From Parabacteroides sp. TM07-1AC (GTDB lineage Bacteria; Bacteroidota; Bacteroidia; Bacteroidales; Tannerellaceae): 64,000 nt of DNA. The stretch covers positions 318,120 to 382,119 of the forward strand of contig NZ_QUKD01000002.1 of assembly GCF_003480915.1 (NCBI RefSeq), given 5' to 3'. Numbering within the stretch: position 1 is the stretch's first letter; each line of letters begins with the position of its first letter. The notes beneath the pieces are model-generated. The model saw only the letters and a program-made list of their open reading frames with translations, had not been told where the DNA came from and did no database searches. The translations under genes were made by a program, and so were the position numbers. Below, one piece after another: positions 44,632 through 53,616 of this stretch.

Positions 44632-46842
44632 TTAATCGCGACTGATGTTGAATCGCAGGCCGGCATATATTTTCCGTCCGTGAACCGGTCCCCAGACCAT
44701 CGAACCGTCGAAGTTCTCCCCTCTCGGATTTCCGGCGTCTATAATAGGATGGGATTGTTTATAATCAAACAGGTTCTCCGCACCTAGATAAACAGACCAT
44801 CTGCGAAAATACTTTGTAATTTGCGCATTCACAACTGTATATGCGTTAAAGTTGGGGTCCCACAGCGGATTTGTCACATCCGGTGTCGGCATCCGGCCTC
44901 CTCCGTTGAACTGGCCGGTCAGGTCGAACTGCCATTTCTTCAACGGTGTTTGATAGGAAGCGGTCAGCAGCCCCTTGTAATCGCTGACCAGCGGCTTCTT
45001 CAATCGCTGCGTTACTCCTGCAGCATTCCGGTAATCGGTTTTTGCATCCGTATAACGGTATGCGGCTGTCAGGGTAAATCCGCGGAAGAAAGGATAGGTA
45101 GCCTCTACCTGAAAACTGTTCGAATAAGATTTACCGTCCAGGTTATAAAAGCTCACGGCATGAGGATCGCTGTCCATATCGATTACGACCTGTTTCCGGA
45201 AATCAGTGTAATACCATTCTCCGTTAAGCGTCAGTTCTTTGCCGAACAACGGGATGTAGAAAGCCAGATTGACTCCCGTATTCCAGGCTTCTTCCTGATC
45301 CAGATTGTCGGCAATATTCATTTTACGGCTACTCGACAGCAGGAAGTTATTCTCTGCAAGTATATTCGCCGTACGGAATCCTTTACCGGCAGAAGCACGA
45401 ACATGGAACCAGTCGAACGGGTTATACTTAACATGTACGCGAGGCGTGACAAAGAAGTCATACAAAGAGCTGTAATCAGCCCGGATACCACCCAACACAA
45501 TCAACTTGTCATTCAGATTATACGTATATTGCACATAAGCTCCCGGCACCACTTCCGTCCGGTCAAAAACATTACGCACTCCATTCTGCAACAGGTTTTC
45601 ATCGAAACCGTCATAATTCATACTCAGACCGGTACTCAGGCTATGCGCCGGAGAAAACTCTTTCTCGTAAAGCAGGCTCGCATACACATTGTTCTGATAC
45701 ACATTGTAAGGAGTACGGTCATACATGGATTTCTGCTCATGGTAGGAACCCGAGAGGATCAATGCTACACTTTCCACTTTCTCCTTGTCGATAATATAGG
45801 CTTGTTTTGTATACAGTTCCGCCCGGTTCGTATTCAGATGCACCTTGTAAGGATCGGTAAAATCATGATGTTTGGTAGCTTGTCCCCCTGTACGGCTTTC
45901 GTGCAGATAACGGACACCATACTGGGCGACGTAATTATCCAGTTTATGATACCAGCGGTTCATCAGGTTGACCTGTTCCCGCAACGGCGTATCCAGGAAA
46001 CCGTCGTCATTGCCGTCATGCTGCTTCTTATCATTTGAATAATGCACCAGCAAACCGGTAGAGACCTTGTCATTGATATGCCAGGAAGCATCCGCATTCC
46101 CCTCATAACGACCTGCATCACTACCGAACAGGTTCACGGAAAAGATATCTGCCGTCGGCGGTTTCTTAAATTCCACATTGATCTGACCCGCCAATGCCTC
46201 ATAGCCATTCTTTACGGAAGAAGTCCCTTTAGAAACCTGGATACTTTCCATCCAGGCACCAGGCACATAATCCAGTCCGTAAAGAGAAGCAGCCCCGCGG
46301 AAATTCGGATAATTCTCGGTCAGCATCTGAACATAAGTTCCTGCCAGTCCCAACAATTTGATTTGCCGTGCTCCGGTTGCCGCATCCGCATAGGAGACAT
46401 CGACGGACGGGTTTGTCTCGAAACTTTCAGCCAGGTTACAACAGGCTGCACGGCACAGTTCGTCGTACGTGATCTTCTGCGTCTGCAGGACACTGGTTCT
46501 TGAAGCGATCGTACCCATCTTGCGTTCGCTGATCACGACCTCTTCCAGGGTAACTTCCCCTTTCAGCTTTATCTTCAAAGGCTCGTCTACATTCGTAACC
46601 GATAAGATAAAAGTCTCATAACCGATATAACTTACGACCAGTTTATTCGCGCCTTCCCTTGTTTTCAGTTTGAAAGCACCGTCTACATCGGTCGTCGTCC
46701 CTTGCTGGGTTCCTTCCCAATAGACATTCGCTCCGATTATCGGCTGGTCATTATCATCAAATACATGCCCTTTTACATCTTTCGCCTGGGCAGAGAGGGC
46801 GAAGAATAGTATAAATAGAGTAATATAGAGTTGTTTCAACAT
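44632..46842 (-). CDS. TonB-dependent receptor, probably for metal uptake
   Basis: A 736-residue outer-membrane receptor starting at ATG 46842 (MLKQLYITLF); the frame is open 45 bp further but the signal peptide begins here. Order: signal peptide (1-20), carboxypeptidase-like beta-sandwich (about 22-100), plug (about 110-220, with LLGLAGTYVQML and GTSSVKNGYEALAGQI), barrel ending GLRFNISRD. It lacks the SusC-type length and has no SusD. The neighbours (HMA protein, Cys-rich protein) point to a metal such as copper, as inference. Confidence 0.9.
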   Translation of the reverse strand: MLKQLYITLFILFFALSAQAKDVKGHVFDDNDQPIIGANVYWEGTQQGTTTDVDGAFKLKTREGANKLVVSYIGYETFILSVTNVDEPLKIKLKGEVTLEEVVISERKMGTIASRTSVLQTQKITYDELCRAACCNLAESFETNPSVDVSYADAATGARQIKLLGLAGTYVQMLTENYPNFRGAASLYGLDYVPGAWMESIQVSKGTSSVKNGYEALAGQINVEFKKPPTADIFSVNLFGSDAGRYEGNADASWHINDKVSTGLLVHYSNDKKQHDGNDDGFLDTPLREQVNLMNRWYHKLDNYVAQYGVRYLHESRTGGQATKHHDFTDPYKVHLNTNRAELYTKQAYIIDKEKVESVALILSGSYHEQKSMYDRTPYNVYQNNVYASLLYEKEFSPAHSLSTGLSMNYDGFDENLLQNGVRNVFDRTEVVPGAYVQYTYNLNDKLIVLGGIRADYSSLYDFFVTPRVHVKYNPFDWFHVRASAGKGFRTANILAENNFLLSSSRKMNIADNLDQEEAWNTGVNLAFYIPLFGKELTLNGEWYYTDFRKQVVIDMDSDPHAVSFYNLDGKSYSNSFQVEATYPFFRGFTLTAAYRYTDAKTDYRNAAGVTQRLKKPLVSDYKGLLTASYQTPLKKWQFDLTGQFNGGGRMPTPDVTNPLWDPNFNAYTVVNAQITKYFRRWSVYLGAENLFDYKQSHPIIDAGNPRGENFDGSMVWGPVHGRKIYAGLRFNISRD

Positions 46843-46928
46843 TGCTTTACATTTTGATTCAGTAATAAGGTATACCCAAGATTGCAATCCTGCTTATGAA
46901 AGACTACATGATCCTAAGTAAAAGGTTT

Positions 46929-47060
46929 TGCCATAAGCATGGCAGAGCTTTGCCATCATATTGGCACTGTTCTGCCATCATATTGGCACTGTTCTGCCAT
47001 CGTATTGGCACTGTTCTGCCACGAGCATGGCAGAGTATTGCCAACAGCATGACACAGTTG
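46929..47060. repeat. Six 22-bp tandem units, each a TGCCA-N6-TGGCA dyad
   Basis: Units start at 46929, 46951, 46973, 46995, 47017 and 47039. Five hold a perfect TGCCA-N6-TGGCA dyad; the sixth reads TGCCA-N6-TGACA. Units 2-4 are almost identical. It lies in the gap between the Cys-rich gene and the TonB receptor, 87 bp before the receptor ATG. Two helical turns per unit puts all dyads on one DNA face. Confidence 0.9.
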
Positions 47061-47089
47061 TGACATTACGGAAAGGTTATCAGGATGAT

Positions 47090-47527
47090 CTAAATCAAAA
47101 GTGAAGTAAGCAAATACAGGTAGACACGCGGACAGACCACAGGCGGTCCATCCTGCTCCTGTGAAATGTATTCTTTCAGGAAAGGAACCGGAACCAGTGA
47201 GGCTAACGGAGAAGCAAACGACAAAAGGTCGGTCACTGCCGGTTGTAATTCTACTATCGGATTATTGGAACTGCTCCAATCGAAGCTGATCCGCTCCATG
47301 TGACAGCAGTCTTCTTCGCAGCAACCGGAGTCGCATGCCGAAACCTCATCCGCAGTGCTGCAACAGTTATGCTCGTGCACATCACAACATGTATCGTTCA
47401 GCAATACGGCTACCCCTTCCGTGCGGCAATCGCCACAGCAATAGGTAATCAGGTTCACCCCGGCACCTCCATAAAAAATAAGAGACGCCAAAAAGACGAT
47501 AAACAGATATGTGACAGCATTTTTCAT
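47090..47527 (-). CDS. Cys-rich exported protein (HYC_CC_PP-like)
   Basis: A 145-residue protein with an N-terminal hydrophobic segment (5-25), a central region full of cysteines (CCGDC, TCCDVHEHNCC, CDSGCCEEDCC, about 30-77) mixed with histidines, and a hydrophobic C-terminus (about 133-145). The pattern resembles the HYC_CC_PP family seen beside TonB receptors. Metal binding is likely from the ligands but unproven. It heads the run with the TonB receptor and HMA protein. Its promoter box ends only 6 bp before the ATG. Confidence 0.75.
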   Translation of the reverse strand: MKNAVTYLFIVFLASLIFYGGAGVNLITYCCGDCRTEGVAVLLNDTCCDVHEHNCCSTADEVSACDSGCCEEDCCHMERISFDWSSSNNPIVELQPAVTDLLSFASPLASLVPVPFLKEYISQEQDGPPVVCPRVYLYLLTSLLI

Positions 47528-47533
47528 TCAACG

Positions 47534-47541
47534 CAAAGATA
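47534..47541 (-). promoter_or_regulatory. -7 box of the Cys-rich gene, nearly leaderless
   Basis: Minus strand TATCTTTG, 6 bp before the ATG at 47527. If used, the mRNA would start at or within a few bases of the start codon. Confidence 0.5.
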
Positions 47542-47574
47542 GTGCTTTCACATATCCACTCCTAATCGTTAATA

Positions 47575-49056
47575 TTATTTAGGAAATTTGGATAAGTAAT
47601 AATAGGTTTCCGGAGAAGGCAGCCCTTCTATATGGTAGCGGGTAGATGCTGAAACACTGAAACTGTAACCTCTCTCCTCATTCGCTCCTACAGGAAGATA
47701 CAAAACAGTATCCCTGACTCCTGTTGCCAGCATGGATTTGGCAGATGCCGTATCGATCGAATCCGTCAACGAATAATAAACAGTATAGGTAAGATCCTCC
47801 TTTTCCTCCGCCGGTTTCTGCCAGGATAATTTCAATTCATCTCCCTCCCGTTCCACACGGATATCACCAGGTGAAGCGGGAATACGATCATTCAACCAGG
47901 TCAGCGGTACTAATTGCGCCGGATATTTATAGTAATTATCTTTCAGTTCATCATACAGTCCCTTCGTATTATCCAGCACATTCGCGCAACGGAAAAAAGC
48001 AGCTCCCGCACCTCCGTAATAACGGCTGTAGTCTATCTGGTCGGTAATGTCATTGACTGTCCAGTCCGCTTCCGACTTATCCATCCGGTAAGCCCCCAAT
48101 CCCGGAACGACCAGGCGTCCGTTGCAATTCTCCACCCAGTTGTCGACAAAAGGGAAAAAGTTGTCATGCAGATAGTACATCATCGGTACGATCATATCCT
48201 GTTTTCCTTTCTGCATCCACATTTTAGGGTCTTGGAAAACACTTTCATACGCGGTCCATCCGGCATTGGGGACCCGTTCGATACGATTGTATTTACCCAG
48301 TGGCGAACTGCTGACCTGCACCCAGGGCTTTGCCGCTTTTACCCAGTCGTAAATGCGATAGACCATCTTATTGATATTCTCACGCCGCCAATCAGCCAGT
48401 CGGGCCGATTTCCCATATTTCTTATGGACTGCTTTGTCCGGAAAACTCTTTGCCTGTTCAGGATAACGGATATAATCGAACTGGATGCCATCGATATCGT
48501 ATCCGTTTACCAACTCTTTTACCATTGATAATATATAATCGGCAGTCTCCGGCACTCCGGGATCGAGATACCATTCACCGTTATGCCGTTTGCAGAGTTT
48601 CGGTTTACGTTTCACAACGGAAAGTTTTCCCTGTTCCTTGACCGTCTTGTCCGTACCGACAGGAAATGTGACAAACCAGGCATGACACTCCATTCCACGC
48701 TTGTGACATTCTTCTATCGCAAAAGCCAGCGGATCGTATCCGGGCATTGTGCCGTATTTACCTGAGAATGTTTTCGAAGCCGGTTCAATAGCCGAACGGT
48801 AAATAACGTCCCCCCGCAGGCGGACCTGCAAAAAGACAGCATTGAAATTCGCATCGGCGAGCCGGTCCAGGATAGTACATAGTTCCTGTTGCTGGGCTTT
48901 CCTGCCGGCTTCGGTTGTCGCCGGTCTTTTGGGCCAGTCCAGTCCATAAACGGTAGTCAGCCAAACCGCACGTATCTCATGTTTCGGAGATTCTACTGCA
49001 CGGACAGCTCCTATTATCAATAAAAATACAGGTAATAACAACAAAACTTTCTTCAT
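47575..49056 (-). CDS. GHL10-family glycoside hydrolase-like protein
   Basis: A 493-residue exported protein (signal peptide 1-20). Residues about 25-390 are the family 10 glycosylhydrolase-like (GHL10, DUF187) TIM barrel: EIRAVWLTTVYGLDWP at the N-terminus, GIQFDYIRYP near 195 with the likely acids, and MYYLHDN. A fibronectin III-like domain (about 395-490) ends the protein. Characterised relatives act on peptidoglycan or glycans; the substrate here is unknown. Monocistronic, with a hairpin upstream. Confidence 0.85.
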   Translation of the reverse strand: MKKVLLLLPVFLLIIGAVRAVESPKHEIRAVWLTTVYGLDWPKRPATTEAGRKAQQQELCTILDRLADANFNAVFLQVRLRGDVIYRSAIEPASKTFSGKYGTMPGYDPLAFAIEECHKRGMECHAWFVTFPVGTDKTVKEQGKLSVVKRKPKLCKRHNGEWYLDPGVPETADYILSMVKELVNGYDIDGIQFDYIRYPEQAKSFPDKAVHKKYGKSARLADWRRENINKMVYRIYDWVKAAKPWVQVSSSPLGKYNRIERVPNAGWTAYESVFQDPKMWMQKGKQDMIVPMMYYLHDNFFPFVDNWVENCNGRLVVPGLGAYRMDKSEADWTVNDITDQIDYSRYYGGAGAAFFRCANVLDNTKGLYDELKDNYYKYPAQLVPLTWLNDRIPASPGDIRVEREGDELKLSWQKPAEEKEDLTYTVYYSLTDSIDTASAKSMLATGVRDTVLYLPVGANEERGYSFSVSASTRYHIEGLPSPETYYYLSKFPK

Positions 49057-49092
49057 ACCACTCCCTCTACGATATTATTTGGGGGACAAAAA

Positions 49093-49125
49093 TAATACAT
49101 CTATGCATGATACATAGATGTATTA
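49093..49125 (-). terminator. Terminator after trxB
   Basis: A perfect 13-bp stem (49093-49105 with 49113-49125), 7-nt loop, followed on the minus strand by TTATTTTTG. It lies just past the trxB stop. Confidence 0.7.
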
Positions 49126-49163
49126 CCTATTATTTTTCTGCTAATTAGCTTAAATAGCAGACC

Positions 49164-50117
49164 TTATTTTCCTACTTCTGACAGGTAGCGTTCAGCTTCA
49201 ATGGCTGCCTTACAACCACTGCCTGCTGCGGTAATCGCCTGACGATAGTGCGGATCTGCCACATCACCGGCAGCAAAGACTCCGGGAACTTTTGTACGCG
49301 GTGTGTCGGGGATTGTTTTGATATAACCGATTTCATCCGTTTCCAGCCACGGTTTGAATATATCAGAGTTCGGTTTGTGTCCGATAGCCAGGAAAAAGCC
49401 GTCGATAGCAATATCCACTTTTTCTTCGTCCGGTTCACCCATACGTTTTACCAGGTGGGCACCTTCCACACCGTTTTCACCAAACAGGCCGATTGTATTA
49501 TGTTCAAACAGCACCATAATATTCGGCGTATTGAACACACGTTCCTGCATCACTTTCGAAGCACGCAGATACGATTTACGCACGATCAGATAGACCTGTT
49601 TAGCCAATCCTGCCAGGTAAATAGCTTCTTCACAAGCTGTATCGCCGCCACCGACTACTGCTACCACTTTCTTACGATAGAAGAAACCGTCGCAGGTCGC
49701 ACAGGCAGAAACACCCATTCCGGCATATTTATGTTCGTCGGGAATACCCAGGTATTTGGCAGTTGCACCAGTGGCGATGATCAATGTTTCTGTTTCGATC
49801 ACCTTCTCACCGTCGATCGTTATTTTGTAAGGAGCTGCGGAAAGATCAGTCGCCGTAGCAATACCGAAACGGATATCGGCACCGAAACGCAGAGCCTGCT
49901 GTTTCAGGTCTTCCATTAACTCCGGACCAGTGATACCTTCAGGATATCCCGGGAAATTTTCTACTTCCGTAGTTGTTGTCAACTGGCCGCCCGGTTGAAT
50001 GCCTTCGTATAAGACGGGAGACAGATTAGCACGTGATGCATAGATAGCTGCTGTATATCCAGCAGGACCGGAACCTATAATCAGGCAACGAACCTTTTCA
50101 TTTATTGAATCGCTCAT
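49164..50117 (-). CDS. trxB: Thioredoxin reductase
   Basis: A 317-residue FAD/NADPH enzyme that reduces thioredoxin. FAD-binding GSGPAG (15-20), redox-active CATC with Cys139 and Cys142, NADPH-binding GGGDTACEEA, and C-terminal GVFAAGDVAD are present. Its likely substrate thioredoxin is encoded at 41101. It follows lolA with a 52-bp gap and is ended by the hairpin at 49093. Confidence 0.97.
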   Translation of the reverse strand: MSDSINEKVRCLIIGSGPAGYTAAIYASRANLSPVLYEGIQPGGQLTTTTEVENFPGYPEGITGPELMEDLKQQALRFGADIRFGIATATDLSAAPYKITIDGEKVIETETLIIATGATAKYLGIPDEHKYAGMGVSACATCDGFFYRKKVVAVVGGGDTACEEAIYLAGLAKQVYLIVRKSYLRASKVMQERVFNTPNIMVLFEHNTIGLFGENGVEGAHLVKRMGEPDEEKVDIAIDGFFLAIGHKPNSDIFKPWLETDEIGYIKTIPDTPRTKVPGVFAAGDVADPHYRQAITAAGSGCKAAIEAERYLSEVGK

Positions 50118-50169
50118 AGTTTTTATGTTAATTGAATAGATACTAGAAACTTATTTTATCGCTTATATT

Positions 50170-50844
50170 TTAACGCAGGTCGATCACTTCGGCATCCGGA
50201 TAATCGCTTTCCTTAAAAACAAAAAAGTCATCCGGTTGGTTTACCCCCGTCTTCAAATTACTGATATGAATCGTACTACTGATGCCATTCTTTGCCTCAA
50301 CCTTGATCTTCGCCGGAAAATTGGACGACTTCTCGATCTGCAGTTCGACCTTCAGGATGTCGCCTTTCTTTTTAGGCGTCAGTTCGATATCATAAGCAGA
50401 CTTTCCGCTGGAAGCCGTGCTTTCACCGATATATTTGGGGGTAAAACCTTTCTTATACATTCGCAACAACAGAGCCGGATTGGTAAATTGCAGTTCTTCG
50501 CCCGTCGGCGTACTGACATTGACTTCTTCGTTACGTTCCACATAAGACCATTGAGTCGTTCCGTCGAACCAGGTAGTCATATCCGGAGTAACCAATGTAA
50601 ATTTGTCTCCTTTCATATGGATCGCTCCTTCGAAACTCTCGGAGACCTTCTGAACATCCGAACGGGTATTCAATGTAAAGGAGGCAGAAATCCCATTCGA
50701 GTTCTCGTAAGCACCGGCAGCCTTATTCAAAATGGAAACGGCATTCTGTGCCCGGCTTGTTATCCGGATACCGAAAAGAAGGCAAGCCAACAATCCGAAA
50801 AGAGCAATCGCTCTCCATATCTTTATCTTTTGTTCTCTTTTCAT
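50170..50844 (-). CDS. lolA: Outer-membrane lipoprotein carrier protein (LolA-like)
   Basis: A 224-residue periplasmic protein with an N-terminal hydrophobic signal/anchor (about 12-30). The LolA fold spans about 35-224: SFEGAIHMKGDKFTLVTPDMTTWFDGTTQWSY is a typical segment. It ferries lipoproteins from the inner to the outer membrane. It follows ftsK with 33 bp between, an arrangement also seen in other Bacteroidetes and proteobacteria. Confidence 0.9.
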   Translation of the reverse strand: MKREQKIKIWRAIALFGLLACLLFGIRITSRAQNAVSILNKAAGAYENSNGISASFTLNTRSDVQKVSESFEGAIHMKGDKFTLVTPDMTTWFDGTTQWSYVERNEEVNVSTPTGEELQFTNPALLLRMYKKGFTPKYIGESTASSGKSAYDIELTPKKKGDILKVELQIEKSSNFPAKIKVEAKNGISSTIHISNLKTGVNQPDDFFVFKESDYPDAEVIDLR

Positions 50845-50877
50845 AGGAGTCTACTTTATTAAGAGGTAATAGAGATC

Positions 50878-53409
50878 TTATTTCAACGAATTCAGCAACT
50901 GTTCCAGGTTATATTCATCCTGGATCAATACCTGACGAGCTTTACTTCCTTCAAACGGTCCGACGATACCGGCAGCTTCCAACTGGTCCATCAGACGGCC
51001 TGCACGGTTATAACCGATAGCGAACTTACGCTGGATCAGCGATGTCGATCCCTGCTGCTGGATTACGATCAGACGGGCTGCCTCATCGAACAACGGGTCA
51101 CGATCGGACAGATCGACTGCTCCCGGAGCTTTGTCTTCACCGCCTTCGCCCACATATTCAGGCAACAGGAAGGCTGTCGCGTATCCAGCCTGGGCTGATA
51201 TATTGTTGACGATCTGTTCCACTTCCGGCGTATCGACAAAGGCACATTGCACACGATTGGTATCTCCGCCCTGCGAGAACAGCAAGTCACCACGACCGAT
51301 CAACTGGTTGGCTCCCGGAGCATCGAGGATCGTACGCGAGTCGACCATCTGCATCACACGGAATGCCATACGAGCCGGGAAGTTTGCCTTGATAATACCG
51401 GTAATGATATTGGTAGACGGACGCTGCGTGGCAATGATCATATGAATACCGACAGCACGCGCTTTCTGTGCGATACGGGCAATCGGCGTTTCGATTTCTT
51501 TACCGGCCTGCATGATCAGGTCACCGAACTCATCGATGATCACTACGATGAACGGCATGAACTTATGTCCTTTTTCCGGATTCAGATGACGGGAAACGAA
51601 CTTGGCATTATATTCCTTGATGTTACGCACATGGGCTTTCATCAGCAATTCATAACGGTCGTCCATTTCCTTACAAACGGAATTAAGCGTCATGATCACC
51701 TTGGTACAATCGGTAATAACGGCTTTGTCGGCATCGGGCAGTTTCGCCAGATAATGACGTTCCAGATCGGAATAGATACCAAATTCCACCATCTTCGGAT
51801 CGACCAGTACAAACTTCAGTTCCGACGGATGCTTTTTATATAACAAAGAAGTGATCACAGCATTCAAGCCGACTGATTTACCCTGTCCGGTAGCACCCGC
51901 CACCAGCAGGTGAGGCATCTTACAGAGGTCGAACATGAAAATCTCATTCGTAATGGTCTTTCCCAAAACGACCGGCAGGTCATATTTGGACTCCTGGAAT
52001 TTACGTGAAGCGACCACCGACTGCATGGATACGATCTGCGGGTCTTTGTTCGGCACCTCGATACCGATCGTTCCTTTACCCGGCATCGGGGCTATGATAC
52101 GGATACCCAAAGCCGACAGGTTCAGGGCAATATCGTCTTCCAAGTTCTTGATCTTCGAGATACGGACACCTGTATCCGGAATTACTTCGTACAACGTAAT
52201 AGTCGGACCAACAGTCGCTTTAATAGAGGCAATACTGATACCGAAACTTTCCAATGTCTGTTTGATTCGTTTCTGGTTCGCCATCTGTTCGTCCATATCG
52301 ACCTGATGATCGCTTACATCATATTTCTTCAACAGCTCGATCGGCGGATTGCGGAAGTTGGACAAATCCAGTTTCGGGTCGTAATCGCCCAAAGCAGAGG
52401 CATCATACACTTCGTCGTCACCGGTCGGAACCTCGACTGTAAAGCGAAGATCGCCAGGGAGGTCTTCCGGATCATCCGGCTGATTTTCTGCATTCGGAGC
52501 TTCATATGCTTCTTCCTCCTGGGGCACTGTCACCTCAAAGGCTTCGTCATTGGAGATGTTTGAATAAGTTTCTGTTTTCGGCTTGCTTTCTTCGTGACGG
52601 GCTGTCTCTATTTCTTTTTCCGTATCGAAAACAAAATCTTCTGTTTCCGGTTTCTCGTCCGGTTGTTCCCCGGTCACCCGTTCGGATATATTTTCTTCAA
52701 CGGTATCTTCTCCACTGTCTTCAGCTTCGTCCGTCTCCTCCGGTTCTTCCGTCTTGTCTCTCTTCAAACGGTTCTTCAGCCACCCGAATGAAAGTACACT
52801 TTGCAGGAACGGGATCGTTCTCTTACTGGAAAATATAGCGATGATCAGAAAGACCCCGGCTAACAGCAATATAGTTCCGGGAATACCGACATTTGTAATC
52901 ATCATCTCCGACAGGTAATATCCATGCTGTCCACCCAGATAAATGAATGTATCTTCATATCCGGAGATAAACACAAAAGCAAAAAACATAGATCCCCAAA
53001 TCAGCATGGCTGCACAAAACAAGAATCGCTTTAACAGCGATACGCGGCGCAAGTTCATGAGTTTAGCTCCAACCGATCCCAAAAAGAACAGGATCATAAA
53101 AGAAGAGATCCCGAACCAGCGGTTCATCAGCAGGTCCGCCAGGACGGCCCCCCTCACTCCGGTCCAGTTCTCGACCGACCCTCTGTTCGTCAGCAGATCC
53201 GTTAACGGGACGTTTTCTATTTTACTCTGATCGGCACCTCCTGTAAAGAAGAAGGAAATCAATGCTAATCCGATATAAATAGTTATAATTGCGATTACCA
53301 ATCCGGTGATGAAGCGGGTACGTTCATTGGTGAAAAACATTTTCATCATCGCGAATTTACCCGGTCCGTTGTTACTATTTTGTTTTGTTGTAGTTGCTTT
53401 CTTTGCCAT
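50878..53409 (-). CDS. ftsK: FtsK/SpoIIIE-family DNA translocase
   Basis: An 843-residue septum-associated DNA pump. Four or so N-terminal membrane segments (about 30-200) anchor it; an acidic linker (about 220-350) follows; the motor domain has Walker A GATGQGKS, Walker B FVVVIIDEFGDLI and RPSTNIITG; a C-terminal gamma winged helix (about 770-843, RKFAIGYNRAGRLMDQLE) reads polar DNA motifs. It helps resolve and segregate chromosomes at division. The linker is much shorter than in E. coli FtsK. Confidence 0.97.
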   Translation of the reverse strand: MAKKATTTKQNSNNGPGKFAMMKMFFTNERTRFITGLVIAIITIYIGLALISFFFTGGADQSKIENVPLTDLLTNRGSVENWTGVRGAVLADLLMNRWFGISSFMILFFLGSVGAKLMNLRRVSLLKRFLFCAAMLIWGSMFFAFVFISGYEDTFIYLGGQHGYYLSEMMITNVGIPGTILLLAGVFLIIAIFSSKRTIPFLQSVLSFGWLKNRLKRDKTEEPEETDEAEDSGEDTVEENISERVTGEQPDEKPETEDFVFDTEKEIETARHEESKPKTETYSNISNDEAFEVTVPQEEEAYEAPNAENQPDDPEDLPGDLRFTVEVPTGDDEVYDASALGDYDPKLDLSNFRNPPIELLKKYDVSDHQVDMDEQMANQKRIKQTLESFGISIASIKATVGPTITLYEVIPDTGVRISKIKNLEDDIALNLSALGIRIIAPMPGKGTIGIEVPNKDPQIVSMQSVVASRKFQESKYDLPVVLGKTITNEIFMFDLCKMPHLLVAGATGQGKSVGLNAVITSLLYKKHPSELKFVLVDPKMVEFGIYSDLERHYLAKLPDADKAVITDCTKVIMTLNSVCKEMDDRYELLMKAHVRNIKEYNAKFVSRHLNPEKGHKFMPFIVVIIDEFGDLIMQAGKEIETPIARIAQKARAVGIHMIIATQRPSTNIITGIIKANFPARMAFRVMQMVDSRTILDAPGANQLIGRGDLLFSQGGDTNRVQCAFVDTPEVEQIVNNISAQAGYATAFLLPEYVGEGGEDKAPGAVDLSDRDPLFDEAARLIVIQQQGSTSLIQRKFAIGYNRAGRLMDQLEAAGIVGPFEGSKARQVLIQDEYNLEQLLNSLK

Positions 53410-53466
53410 ATAAAATCCTCGTTAACCGATATCCGAATATATCCGGTATATCTTTTTTATAACTTG

Positions 53467-53474
53467 CAAATATA
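53467..53474 (-). promoter_or_regulatory. -7 box of ftsK
   Basis: Minus strand TATATTTG, about 58 bp before the ftsK ATG at 53409. Confidence 0.4.
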
Positions 53475-53553
53475 CAAGATTATCTCCAAACTGCCACGTA
53501 AAAAATATTTTATTCCCGATTGGTTTCTTTCGGGCAACCTTAAAATAAAAAAG

Positions 53554-53586
53554 AGAGGTTACGCCCAAAAAAATGACGCAACCTCT
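53554..53586 (-). terminator. Terminator of the sulfatase locus
   Basis: A 10-bp stem (one G-U pair; 53577-53586 with 53554-53563) followed on the minus strand by CTTTTTTATTTT, 31 bp past the sulfatase stop. It closes the second SusC/SusD transcript. Confidence 0.7.
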
Positions 53587-53616
53587 TATTTTCTCAACTT
53601 CTAATCAGGGATCAGT

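Noticed and set aside
44821..46038. 405-codon plus-strand frame
   Set aside because: Antisense to the TonB receptor, whose own frame is clearly real.
46929..47060. CRISPR array
   Set aside because: Units are continuous 22-bp repeats with no unique spacers.
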